This document shows, one piece after another, positions 1 to 10,924 of a stretch of DNA of 61,212 bases (its first letter is position 1; every line of letters starts with the position of its first letter). The DNA lies in NCBI GenBank assembly GCA_002749535.1, contig MZZL01000396.1:1-61212 (forward strand), written 5' to 3'. The notes below the pieces were generated by a model, which worked only from the letters and a program-made list of their open reading frames with translations, searched no databases and was not told the origin of the DNA. Origin of the DNA: Apophysomyces variabilis. Lineage: Eukaryota; Mucoromycota; Mucoromycetes; Mucorales; Mucoraceae. A program made the translations under genes and the position numbers.

Positions 1-1238
1 TGCCTAACCAACTAAATTGCCTCCTGTATGCCGACGACGTGGCTCTAATTGGTACCTGGGAGTCAATGCCAGTTCTCCTCCAAAAATGTGAGAACCATAG
101 CATCCAGGCTCGGATATAGGTGGAACCCAAGCAAGTGTGTGGTCTTGTATGACTTCACCGAGGCCCCCAATCCCTGTCCCCCGCTGCAACTCTATAATAC
201 TGTCATACCCTGCGAACAACACTTCAAATACCTTGGTGTTCCTTTCAATGGCAAGGGAAATATCGACGCACAACAGCTTGTCACCAGTAACTCCTCCTCT
301 GCTCTCTCCTCCATGCGCGTCCTTTATGGCATTGGTTTGAGCCCTACAGGTCTACCTNACCATGTCTCGAATATGGCCTGGCTATCAGCACCTTTAGCGC
401 TAGAGACATTAAACATCTGGAAGCTGCACAGGACAACTGCCTGCGGATGATTTATGGTGGACATTACACTTCTAGTATCAAGGTGATGCAACATATCGCC
501 AAACTCCCTGCTATGACCGATCGCATCTCCATCCTCCAAGCAAAGTTTATTCTCCGTTCGCTACATCTTCCCAATGATACCCTCATTTCTCTCCTCCTGT
601 CCACCTTACTTGCTAACTCTCAGAGCCACTGGCAACAATTGACCCGTACTCATCTCTGGATTCAGCTCCCATCCCCCTACTCTGCCATCACCGCACGTAC
701 ACTTAAACAAACCGCTTGCCAGCTTCTACAGACCACATATGAGGCCCGATGCTCCCAGTCAGCGTCAAAGTTACTCCGAGCTTGCCGTCCAGCGTTGGGG
801 GTGGATCCGATCCTCTGGCTACCTATGGCAAACTATGAACGCAGTCGCTGCATTAGATGGCAGCTCAGATGGTTGCCTGGTAAACCGCAGCAATGCCAAT
901 GCAAAACAGGCAATACCAGCAAATCCCATCTTACCACTTGCCTCCGCCTTCACAATCGACTCCACCTTTCACCTTCTGTCACTGCTGATCCAATCTCCTA
1001 CATACTGAACCAGCTTCCAAAAGCTTGGCCCTCATCTGCACGGCGCCAAGCCTACTGGCGCTGCATCTGGCCCATCCTCTGCCAAACCCTTGTGCAAATC
1101 GACTACTACTGCCATGGAAAACCCTGCCCTCCATTTGACCCTACCCTCGGACTCCCACTTCTGAAGTGGCTGGAAGACACTCCCCCTTGACCCGTCTTTA
1201 TTATGATTATTAAAAAAAAAACAAAAACAAAAAAAAAA
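1..1238 (+). mobile_element. LINE 3' end, inverted duplicate arm (cut by window start)
   Basis: This is the left arm of a palindrome. From 359 to 1502, position x is the reverse complement of 3043-x; before the N at 358, position x pairs with 3080-x. It carries the C-terminal part of a LINE ORF2 (stop at 1188-1190), beginning at the RT YADD region at the window edge, followed by an A-rich tail at about 1212-1238. It shares the same frameshift near 90-120 as the right copy, so the duplication came after the mutation, or it is an assembly artefact. About 38 bp present in the right arm (2684-2723) are missing at the N. Confidence 0.85.
358..358. other. Single N: assembly join inside the palindrome arm
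   Basis: One ambiguous base replaces about 38 bp that are present in the mirrored copy at 2684-2723. It breaks the LINE reading frame only in the left arm. It is an assembly join or collapsed gap, not biology. Confidence 0.9.
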
Positions 1239-1806
1239 GGCCTCAGGATTCTTCTTCTAAAAAGTCATCTCTTTGTTTTCATTTTCATTTTCATATTCTT
1301 CCTCTACCCTTCTCCTTCCATATAACTATCTTTTTGCCTTTCCCATCTTCCATTGTGTTGTTTCTCTTTCCCTTTTCCCTGTTCCACTGTTCAGGGTTTT
1401 TTTAATGGACTGTTCCTTTACAGACCGGACGAGAGCAATTAGGCTTAAACAAGCGTGTGTTCACCGTCATAAATAAAAAATTAAAGATTTTCACCGTACC
1501 TCTAAAACTCAAAATGATTTTAGAGGGGTTCGCGATTTTGGAGGTACGGTGAAAATCTTTAATTTTTTATTTATGACGGTGAACACACGCTTGTTTAAGC
1601 CTAATTGCTCTCGTCCGGTCTGTAAAGGAACAGTCCATTAAAAAAACCCTGAACAGTGGAACAGGGAAAAGGGAAAGAGAAACAACACAATGGAAGATGG
1701 GAAAGGCAAAAAGATAGTTATATGGAAGGAGAAGGGTAGAGGAAGAATATGAAAATGAAAATGAAAACAAAGAGATGACTTTTTAGAAGAAGAATCCTGA
1801 GGCCTT
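1239..1806. repeat. Palindrome centre and LINE-flanking host DNA
   Basis: The two arms (1239-1502 and 1541-1806) are exact-looking reverse complements of non-LINE DNA beyond the A-rich LINE tail. They surround a 38-bp unpaired spacer at 1503-1540. The arms therefore include flanking DNA, so this is an inverted duplication and not two independent LINE insertions. Next to the spacer, GTACCTCTAAAACT also occurs in reverse at 6721-6734, which suggests a dispersed repeat. The mirrored ORFs at 1273-1476 and 1567-1770 look non-coding. Confidence 0.7.
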
Positions 1807-1852
1807 TTTTTTTTGTTTTTGTTTTTTTTTTAATAATCATAATAAAGACGGG

Positions 1853-4800
1853 TCAAGGGGGAGTGTCTTCCAGCCACTTCAGAAGTGGGAGTCCGAGGGT
1901 AGGGTCAAATGGAGGGCAGGGTTTTCCATGGCAGTAGTAGTCGATTTGCACAAGGGTTTGGCAGAGGATGGGCCAGATGCAGCGCCAGTAGGCTTGGCGC
2001 CGTGCAGATGAGGGCCAAGCTTTTGGAAGCTGGTTCAGTATGTAGGAGATTGGATCAGCAGTGACAGAAGGTGAAAGGTGGAGTCGATTGTGAAGGCGGA
2101 GGCAAGTGGTAAGATGGGATTTGCTGGTATTGCCTGTTTTGCATTGGCATTGCTGCGGTTTACCAGGCAACCATCTGAGCTGCCATCTAATGCAGCGACT
2201 GCGTTCATAGTTTGCCATAGGTAGCCAGAGGATCGGATCCACCCCCAACGCTGGACGGCAAGCTCGGAGTAACTTTGACGCTGACTGGGAGCATCGGGCC
2301 TCATATGTGGTCTGTAGAAGCTGGCAAGCGGTTTGTTTAAGTGTACGTGCGGTGATGGCAGAGTAGGGGGATGGGAGCTGAATCCAGAGATGAGTACGGG
2401 TCAATTGTTGCCAGTGGCTCTGAGAGTTAGCAAGTAAGGTGGACAGGAGGAGAGAAATGAGGGTATCATTGGGAAGATGTAGCGAACGGAGAATAAACTT
2501 TGCTTGGAGGATGGAGATGCGATCGGTCATAGCAGGGAGTTTGGCGATATGTTGCATCACCTTGATACTAGAAGTGTAATGTCCACCATAAATCATCCGC
2601 AGGCAGTTGTCCTGTGCAGCTTCCAGATGTTTAATGTCTCTAGCGCTAAAGGTGCTGATAGCCAGGCCATATTCGAGACATGGTCGGATAAATTGCTGGT
2701 AAATGCGGCAGGCAAGCAAACAAGGTAGACCTGTAGGGCTCAAACCAATGCCATAAAGGACGCGCATGGAGGAGAGAGCAGAGGAGGAGTTACTGGTGAC
2801 AAGCTGTTGTGCGTCGATATTTCCCTTGCCATTGAAAGGAACACCAAGGTATTTGAAGTGTTGTTCGCAGGGTATGACAGTATTATAGAGTTGCAGCGGG
2901 GGACAGGGATTGGGGGCCTCGGTGAAGTCATACAAGACCACACACTTGCTTGGGTTCCACCTATATCCGAGCCTGGATGCTATGGTTCTCACATTTTTGG
3001 AGGAGAACTGGCATTGACTCCCAGGTACCAATTAGAGCCACGTCGTCGGCATACAGGAGGCAATTTAGTTGGTTAGGCAGACTATATACGGTGGGTGTAT
3101 GGGAAGAAAGAAAATCAGAGTGAGAGGCATTTGGTAAGGACAGAGGGGCGGAAGGATAAGTGCGAAGGGTTTGAGGTAAATCATTGATGTAAACAGAATA
3201 TAAAAAGGGAGAAAGGACTGAGCCTTGCAGAACACCTGTGACAGGGCAAAACCGGCGAGAGGCAACATTGGACAAGAGAACTTCTATAAAAACGTCGTCA
3301 AACAATGATTTCAAAAGAGCTAGAAGGGGAGGGGGAGAGTAGACTGTAAGAGCTCGCCATATAATACGGCGGTCAACCGTGTCATATGCAGATTTTATAT
3401 CAAGGAATGCTAGTACCGGTGATGCTCCATGTCTCGCTTTGTGAATTAGACATAGTTCTTGTAGAGCCAAGGCCTGATCTAGCGCACTGCGAGCAGGTCG
3501 GAAACCGCCTTGTGCCATATCCAGCTGTGGAAACGCCGCAGACAGTGGTTGTTGAAGGCAATATTCCATGACTTTGCGGATAACGGACGTCAGGCTGATG
3601 GGTCGATAGTTGGCGGGATCGGTGACTGGGCCTTTCTTATAGATAGGCACAACTTGAGCAATACGCCACAATGTGGGTGTTTTGGACCACAACCAGCATA
3701 CATTGAAAAGATCAGCTAGGACAGGGGCGATGTGGTCAAGGATAGGTTTTAGCATTTCACTGAATATGATCAGGTCCAGGTGCTTTGCGTACTGGAAGAC
3801 GCTTGAGGGCTTCAGTCACAGACCCAAGATTGAACGGGCTGTTATCAATATGCGAGAAACTGCGAAGAGGAAGGGTATCTGACCAGATGGTCCCAGAGGC
3901 AGCGTTTACCATAGGTATATTGTCTTCCAAGAGGTGTCCGTTATAGACTCCCTCAAGGTGACTGGCCATTCGATCTGCTGCAGCCTGTGGACCTGCAGGG
4001 TCGGAGAAGCTGGGATGAAGAGTTCGTCCCTGACGTATGCGTTTCATCGTGGCCGTGGCAGAGTGAAAGTCACCATTGGCAAGCTTATTGCAGAATGCTC
4101 GCCATGTTTGATATCTGCGTCGGTTAATGGCTTTTCTGACATTGGCGCTGGCTTTTTGATGCCGTAGCCACCATGTTAGTTTTGCGGTTCCAATTGCTCT
4201 TCTCCATTTCTTGTAGCAGTATTCTCTATGTTGTACAAGGCGGTCTAACTCATCAGTCCAAAATTCATGGTGGTGGCGCGGAGAGCGTTGCTGGGGGCCA
4301 ACGGTTTTATCCAATGCTTGGTAAATCGCGTCATTGAATTTTGCCGCTAAGGCGTCTATGCCGTCAAGAGTGAGAGCAAGGGACGGATTGTTGAGCAGGA
4401 GCTGAAGTTGTTGCCTAAGAGGCTCAATGTTGGAACGGAACTCCTGGACGTACTGGGTGAAGATATGGTCATTAGCCAGTTTGCTAAGGCGCCATAAGCG
4501 ACGGGAAGATACGGTGGGGGGAGGTGCTGGAGTGGTGCTGTCAAATGTAAGGTGAACTAGTTTATGGTCAGATCCAAGAGAGAGATCATCCCTAATGCAT
4601 ATGGAGGGGTTGAGGAGAGGGTTAGCACTAATATACCAGTCAATGATACTAGATCCATTATATCGGAGCAGGGTTGGTTGACCGAACGCCAATGTAGAAT
4701 TCCATAGCGTAAAGCCATTTTCCTTTATCCAATTGGCAACTAGCGTTCCACCAGGATTGGAGGCATGATCGCCCAGTAAGCGCCCTACGCGTGCATTGAA

Positions 4801-5232
4801 ATCGCTGCAAAAGATAATATTCGATGTACTAGGGTGTTGGAGTGCAAGGTGATTAAGAATTTCGAGGGCAAATGTGTCGGATATAGAGGGAGGCAGATAA
4901 ACTCAGTGGATGAGTATCTGAGCTAATGTGCATGTCAGATGGTATGGGGAATAGGTCGGGTCGGGATCAGGAATAAAGTTGACTGGGTAAGTACAGGAGG
5001 GATTGATAAGTAGGCTTATTCCCATTTGTCCGTGGAAACAGTTGTGGTTAGTATGGGTGCTGTAGACGTGATGTTGAGTCCAGTAAGTGAGGTATTGGTT
5101 AGGAGAAAGGAGCCAGGTTTCAGTGATGAAAAGAAGAGGGGAGTTCTGTGTATGAGTTAGTATAGATCCAATGGCTTGTTTGCGAAGCCCAGTAGCATTA
5201 AAAATGGTTAGAGTGATGTTATCGATACTCAT
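1853..5232 (-). pseudogene. LINE ORF2: endonuclease / reverse transcriptase (broken)
   Basis: In an intact copy this protein would nick the target and reverse-transcribe the LINE RNA. From the start at 5232 the frame shows an APE-type endonuclease N-terminus (FITETWL, then a DFNARVG block near 4790 and an SDHKLV block near 4580). Next come the RT fingers (APGPDH near 3770), palm (FLDIKSAYDTVDRR) and catalytic LLYADDVAL near 3030. After that come the thumb/connection and a terminal CxC-x8-H-x3-C knuckle near 2140. Breaks: TGA in frame near 4901, frameshifts near 3757 and 2990. Total about 1,125 codons, a usual length for ORF2. Confidence 0.88.
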
Positions 5233-6531
5233 TCAGACAGATTGTCAGAGGAGTCGTTCATTGAGGTGTCGGCATTGTCTTTAGGGAGTTGAAAAAAGTC
5301 ACAGTCATCTGCATGGTTATTCCAGCGACTGGATAGAAGCTGTTTAAGATCTTCAATTGGGATCCTACCATTCTCAGCAAAGGTTCGGGCAACTGCGTAT
5401 TTAACGGGAGGACAGATATACTGGAGGGCTTTAGCCATGCGGTCGCAGTGCACCTCAAAAGAATTTAGGATCGTTCCATAGTTGGTTTATCTTTGTATTT
5501 CGGGTCGCGGAGATTCACAGGGTCCAAAGGATCATATGTCAATGGTGTGATCCCGAAGCGGTTCAATTGATCAAGGAGTGTCTGTTCAAAGTCGTTATGA
5601 ATTAGAAGAGCAATTACCTGATGGTCGGGGTAATGAATGTCTAAAATGCGGCTATTATCAATACCTAGTTTGCGTAGGCGAGCCCGCATCTGGCCTGTAG
5701 GAATGAGGGCCCGGGCCGGAAGATATAGGTACTTGAAGCCATGAGTAATGGTGGCAGGTATGAAAGCGCGTGCAACTGCTGCTTGACGATGCTGTTGCGT
5801 CTCAGGCGAGGGCTGTGCTCATTGTTTTGGGAGTGGAAGAGCCCATTGAGAGGCTGAGGACGTTTGTGTTGTAGTGGAAGCGGTGGAAATTGGGTGTCAT
5901 ATTGGGAATCTACAGTAGTTGTTGTGGTGCCATTGGCCAGTTGAGCGCGAAGTTGTCTTTCAGTATGTTCCAATTCAGCAATTCTGCGCTGGGCAGTGGC
6001 AAGTTCCTTTTGAAGCTGGCGGAGCTGTTCATAGATAGTGTCATGTTCCAGCAATTTCTGCCGTTGGCTGTTCAATTCCTCCATGATCTGAGTCATGAAG
6101 CTTGGGAGACTTTCGTGGTGTTCAAAGGTAAGTGGTTGCAGTTCACGTTGAGTTTGGGTCAAGGTTGGCATGTGTTGCACTGGGTTTGGTGTTTGCACAT
6201 TTAGATCGAGAGGGTCCTGTGAGTTCCATTGAGATAGGTAACCTGAGATTTCATTTTCAGGCGAAGATTCGCGTGGTTGGTTGCTCTTTACGGCAGCTAT
6301 CAACGTTCTGATAGTGAGGTGAATGAAAGTTTTGAAGCACGGTGGTTTACAGCGAAATATAGGCTGTGGTTGGGTGGCATGGCTGGTTCCATTTCGACGA
6401 ATTTTACCAGTGGTATTGCAGGAAGGGCAGATAAGATGTTTACGATAGGTGTCAAAGTCCTTCTCGAGGAGAGCAGCCTCCTCGGTGGAGAGAGCGGGAA
6501 CTCGTTGTCTGGAGCCTTGGACAGGCGACAT
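5229..6531 (-). pseudogene. LINE ORF1: zinc-finger, coiled-coil protein (broken)
   Basis: Structural ORF1 protein, expected to bind LINE RNA. The N-terminus has a CPSC...FRCKPPC zinc-binding pattern (about residues 36-66) followed by a hydrophobic patch. A clear coiled coil lies around residues 155-195 (heptads within EQLRQLQKELATAQRRIAEL). A C-terminal domain is read in two other frames (blocks at 5465-5689 and 5229-5453), so frameshifts lie near 5750 and 5460. The last codon overlaps the ORF2 start as ATGA. The same C-terminal domain recurs in the second LINE fragment at 7339-8054. Confidence 0.75.
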
Positions 6532-6962
6532 CGCTTGTGAAATACGAGCGAAAGAAGGTGGCAGTTGTGTAGTGGGAAGGAGCAGAAGTGGGGACAGTTG
6601 AGAAGGATGACGTGCGGCAGTAATTGTTTGTTTGTTTTGTTTAATGCTTTGGTGTTTTTTTTTTTTTATGAAACTACACTGATGGTACCCAAAAGTGTAG
6701 GATAGCGGAAAAAGGACAGTTTTAGAGGTACCTCCACAAAAGTTAATGCTAGAGGTACCTTCAATTTTACTTATTTCACCATATATCTAATTTTTTTTGC
6801 GCTTCATAGTTTCTTTGATTATACAATTTTCAGAATTAGTAAAAATCGGCATCCTATGAGCATTTATAAATAGATTGGTCCATAGATTTATTTATCATGA
6901 CTCATTAGTACATTTTATTTATACATAAAATGAAGCATATAATGGCATTATAGCGTCATAGA

Positions 6963-7345
6963 TCATAGCTTTGCATAGAATAATAGGATTGTGTATCTGT
7001 TTTCTTCACATAAGTAGTCATAGTGGGTGGCGTAGGGGTGGACAAGAACTTCCACCTCTTCTCTCATATTGTCGATTTTGCTTACAAAAGGTGGAGTTGT
7101 TGTATTGATAATTGCGTTGGCATAGAAATGAATTCTCGTTTCGTGGGTTGATCGTATTGTTGCGCGTATTTCATAAGTTGTATCGCCAAGAGCAAATCGG
7201 GGAGGAAACTTGAAGTTTTTTGCCCGCCTCACGTAGTTGGACTGATCGCAGAACATCAAAAACTGAGGAAGATCAACAACTTCGAAATGTTTGATGGCAA
7301 TACTGTTGCATGCATGGCATTTGCCTTTTTTTCTATTTTCAAAGT
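6963..7345 (-). pseudogene. C-terminal part of a ubiquitin/SUMO-isopeptidase-like domain
   Basis: About 125 codons remain open. A CHAC zinc-type pair is followed by LPQFLMF, FPPRFALGD and a segment ending THETRIHFYANAII with a later DN. The order of CxxC, hydrophobic LPxxL strand and a His in an H(F/Y)YA-like block is that of the C-terminal half of C19/USPL1-type cysteine isopeptidases. The catalytic Cys half is absent and no independent start is present. Joined upstream to LINE ORF1 sequence. The family assignment is my recollection and tentative. Confidence 0.35.
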
Positions 7346-8054
7346 TTTCTACGAACCAGTTGGAGTTCAGGGAGATAGCGGTCGTGAATGAGAAGACCAA
7401 TGACATGGCGGGCGGGGAAAGCAAGGTCAAGTAAACGAGCACTGTGGATATTGATCGTGCATAGGTATTGGCGGATTTGGGGACGTGGCAATCGCTTTTT
7501 GCACGGTATATACACGTACTGAAAGTGCGATGAAGTACTTTCTGGCGCTTGGAAAAACTGGCTAGCAATAAGGGCAGCTTTACTTCTGGCGGAGTTGGTG
7601 TCCGCCGAGAGAGAACAGGTGCTGATGGCGAATGTTAACTGGGCAATGGGGCAGAAGCAGCATCTTGTTCGAGAGATGTGGGAGGTGTCTGAGCTGGTGG
7701 TGTGGGCTGTGGCTTGACTATTGTCTTTGGCCATGAGGGAATGGTCGGGAATGGGACGTGGCGCGGGTTTCACTGCTGCTACTTGTGTAGGCACTGGGCA
7801 GGATTGACTAGGCTGCGTGGAGATGGGGGCGATCGACTCTGTAAATATCGAGTGGGTAGTGAGGCATGGTTTGTGTGGGCACTGGGAGGGCGGCTTCCGA
7901 GTTCCTTGACACGGGCTGTAAGGGCTTCAACTTGTAACTGTTCTCGAAGCTTTTCAGCTTCTGTGGGCGGTGGTGCTCTGAAGATCCAAGCTGGGTCCTT
8001 GGGGTCTGGCTCAGGCATGCGAGCATGCTAACGGTTGCTGTTCTTACGACTCAT
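7339..8054 (-). pseudogene. LINE ORF1 remnant, second family
   Basis: Fragments in two frames resemble the ORF1 at 5229-6531 but are a different family. The start at 8054 (MSRKN) is followed within nine codons by TAG. The next piece (7779-8018) is PDP-rich with a short coiled coil (EAEKLREQLQVEALTARV). The last piece (7339-7794) contains a block FQYVYIP...HVIGLLIHDRY. That block aligns by eye with FKYLYLP...QVIALLIHNDF of the first LINE. No ORF2 follows; the sequence switches to another coding piece near 7340. Confidence 0.65.
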
Positions 8055-8060
8055 GGCTTG

Positions 8061-8599
8061 CTTTCTTGTGTAACGACCAGGACGCGGAAGAGCCCATAGT
8101 GAAATATGACAAGGACACAGTAAAAGACAAGAAATATGAGAGTGTAGACTAACATATACAGGTGCTCAAACCTGAGACCATTTCATCTTATCTATCATTT
8201 ATCATTCACACCTATATTTTACTGTCCGCATTCTCTTCCCATATTAGCAAAACAGCGTCTCAATATGTCAAGCACATTGCTCTTTGTCGACCGTAATATC
8301 TACCGGTCTTCTGTATCCATGTTTAAGATTCCATTCCTCGTTTTGGTGCAGTCTGGCTTTCAACCGATTCTAGTAGTTTCCTTTGTTTTCTTTTGGTTAT
8401 AGTCTTTAGCAAATTTGACGACACACTGACGCAATTCCATTTTATGAAACCAAGCTGAAATAATGTGAGACGAGTCATAGAACCTGTATTTTTACTTAAG
8501 GAAAAGATTACTCTGTTTTGCATGCAATCGTTTAGCATCCTTACCAAACGTACCATGACCACACCTGCTTTGAATGCCCATAACAACTTTTTCCTTCCT
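8061..8599. other. Intergenic, nothing recognised
   Basis: AT-rich spacer between the LINE fragment and the DIRS remnant. It may contain more heavily decayed DIRS sequence towards 8600. No ORF, RNA gene or repeat that I can support. Confidence 0.5.
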
Positions 8600-10620
8600 G
8601 CTATGTTGCAATACCGAGCGGTAGCTTGTATGACTTTCCGTGTACTCAGACCACTTTGGCAAGGCAAATTGCAGTCAATACACCAGCAAGAACTTCTGGG
8701 GTTCCACTTCGACACCAAGAGGATGCAAATTCAGATACCATACCAGAAAATGATGAAACTTGGATTTCGTATCAAACAGGAACAGAATCTCCGAGTTCGG
8801 AGGTCTTGCTGATAGATAGCCAATCTCTTGGGAACGATGACAGCTATGATCCCGGCAATTGGGGAAGCCCTCCTACATCTCCGATATCCAACGCGATCTG
8901 GCTAAGAGTCTTCACCAGAATCATTACAACTGGGAAGCCAAATGTTCAATATCCCAGAATGGCTTGAAATATACACGGTGATGGATGGAACTTGCACAGC
9001 GGAAGAATGGTCTTCTAATTTAAGAGACCCAACTGATACCACTGAGCATAACAATTCACCTCGATGTCTTGAACACTGGCTGAGGAGTGCAGTTCCCCGA
9101 AGAACCAGGTCTACGGATTTTGGCGCGCCGAGAAAAAGACGAATCCATCAATGTCAGGAAATTGCGGACGATCTTATTCGCCATGCAGTTAGACGCAAAA
9201 TACTACGCAGGAACGCTAGTTCAGATATGTCCCGATAGCATTACGGCACTGAAATATGTGCGGAAATCGGAGAAAATTAGCTCGGTGCAACTGCAGGACA
9301 TAATGCTGAAAATACATGAGCTTTGCAATCAATTCCAACCACAGCTGACATTCCGTCATATTGCGGGGATGATCAATGCCGAGGCCGATTCATTGAGTCG
9401 TCGCGACATCGTTTGCAAGAAAGGAAAATACATCGGACCGCATTTCACCAGATACAACGTCGATGCGCACCATTGACAGTAGATGCGTTTGCCGCGAGGC
9501 ACAATGCTCAGCTACTGATCTACTGGAGTTACCATCTGCATCCCAATGTTTCAGCAATCGATGCATTCCAACGACAATGACCACCCAAGGGATTGTGTCT
9601 TCAACCCCTCCCCCTCCTGGCGTCTAATCCCGAGAGTTCTGCGAAAACTTCAACAGGACAAAGTAAAACAGCAGTATTAATCACGCCATGCTGGCCAACA
9701 CAGTATCGGTGGTCCATGTTACTGAAAATGATGAGGAGCTACATGAGATGGAGGATGGGAAAACGAAAAATGATTGCATGCAGATTATCAGGCAAGCCTA
9801 TAAAGAGCAAGCGTTACAAGAGAAGGAATCGGGATACATAATACATACAATTAGACTCCATACAACGCTTCAATATAACAAAGTATGGAGGACCTGGGCT
9901 TGGTGGGCTCACCAATTGCATCCGCCAGTAGATCCAAAGGAGTACAATGTCCAAGCCCTCCTTAAATTCTTTGTAGAGAAACAACATTACTCATACGAAT
10001 ATTTGAAAGCATTTCATTCCTCGATCGGTTCAGTCTATAGAGTATTATATCCAAACAAAGCAGGTTTGGCTCAACAACCAACTATCGACAATATCTTCAA
10101 GATCAGAAGACGAACCGAGGTGAAATTACCTACCAAGTAAGATTTGGAAACATGGGATATTCAAATCCTTATCCATTACATCCGATCATAGGGTCCGTCA
10201 GAATACCTTTCCCTTGACCGATTACAAACAAAAACGCTATTTTTATTGTGCATAGCCACAATGTGGCGGCTATGTTTAGCTAAGTCGCTTACAATTACGA
10301 GACATGTCCTTACAAGGGGAAGAAGATAGAATCACAGAGATGATTCTCATCATACGGGAACCGAAGAAGCGCGATCCAAATCATCTGTCCTAGGCGCTAT
10401 AGAGGATGCCATCTTATGCCCCATCCATAGTTTGTGTCAATTTGTACAGAAGACTAAAAATTATGATCGAATCTGCCAGAGGACCATTCATTATTTTTGG
10501 CACACATCACCGAACCTGATAATAAAAAGATACGGTCGCCCAATTGTTCTCACCGAGATACATAAGAAGGTCATTCGGAGTATGTTGGTCAGTATACCTC
10601 AGCTATGCTGATTGTTAATG
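8600..10620 (+). mobile_element. DIRS-like retrotransposon remnant (RT-RNase H-tyrosine recombinase)
   Basis: Three linked domains are readable across many frameshifts and stops. The RT end and connection lie at 8640-8950 (LLGFHFDTKRMQIQIP; later MIPAIGEALLH). The RNase H region lies at 9060-9480 (ESINVRKLRTILFAMQL, a DSITALKYVRKS block, FRHIAGMINAEADSLSRR) and its tail at 9480-9590 (LTVDAFAARHNAQL). A tyrosine-recombinase N-terminal domain lies at 9850-10140 and a decayed catalytic domain at 10150-10620 (SLDRLQTKTLFLLCIATMWR). This order is diagnostic of DIRS elements. The conserved W of the first RNase H block reads as TGA near 9084. Termini were not identified. Confidence 0.8.
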
Positions 10621-10924
10621 GAGCGATTGTTTAAGAAAATTGAGGGACTGAAACTCAAACAGCGTTCCCTATGAAGCTATCAGAAAATAATGCGGTTTCA
10701 AGCTGAAAAATGCCCGAGTACAGCATCAGGACAAGAACAGTGCGGGAAAGATTAAACGTGCCTCAACTAATATATGTATAGGTGTATCAGAGGTCATGCC
10801 ATTGAGTAGACTTTTATTTGATTTACTGCCGGTAGAAAAATCGTATGGAAGTGTCTATCTAGATTGAAACTGTATTCTTCTATGTTTTACCGGGGATATA
10901 CTTTTGAATACTGTCCAGAAAGGA

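Larger units (their letters stand above)
1805..6654 (-). mobile_element. Non-LTR retrotransposon (LINE), near full length, degenerate
   Basis: A minus-strand LINE with ORF1 (zinc finger plus coiled coil), then ORF2 (APE-type endonuclease and reverse transcriptase), and an A-rich 3' tail at about 1805-1831. ORF1 and ORF2 meet as ATGA at 5229-5232. At least two frameshifts in ORF1, and two frameshifts plus one in-frame stop in ORF2, make this copy inactive. There is no RNase H domain that I can see; the C-terminus has a CxC...H...C knuckle. Clade is not resolved by eye (Jockey/Tad-like). The 5' end is placed by the upstream poly(A) at 6655-6667 and is approximate. Confidence 0.85.
6655..8060 (-). 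mobile_element. Chimeric LINE-2 fragment ending in poly(A)
   Basis: Read on the minus strand, this segment starts with a LINE ORF1 5' region, passes into an unrelated isopeptidase-like coding piece near 7340 and ends at an A-run (T13 on + at 6655-6667). The A-run abuts the 5' end of the next LINE. An AATAAA-like site follows the isopeptidase stop. The layout fits a chimeric retrotranscript, but a plain LINE fragment next to an independent gene relic is equally possible. The 3' part (6720-6790) carries repeated GAGGTACC motifs. Confidence 0.5.

Noticed and set aside
1273..1770. Identical 67-aa ORF on both strands
   Set aside because: A consequence of the palindrome; pyrimidine-rich low-complexity sequence.
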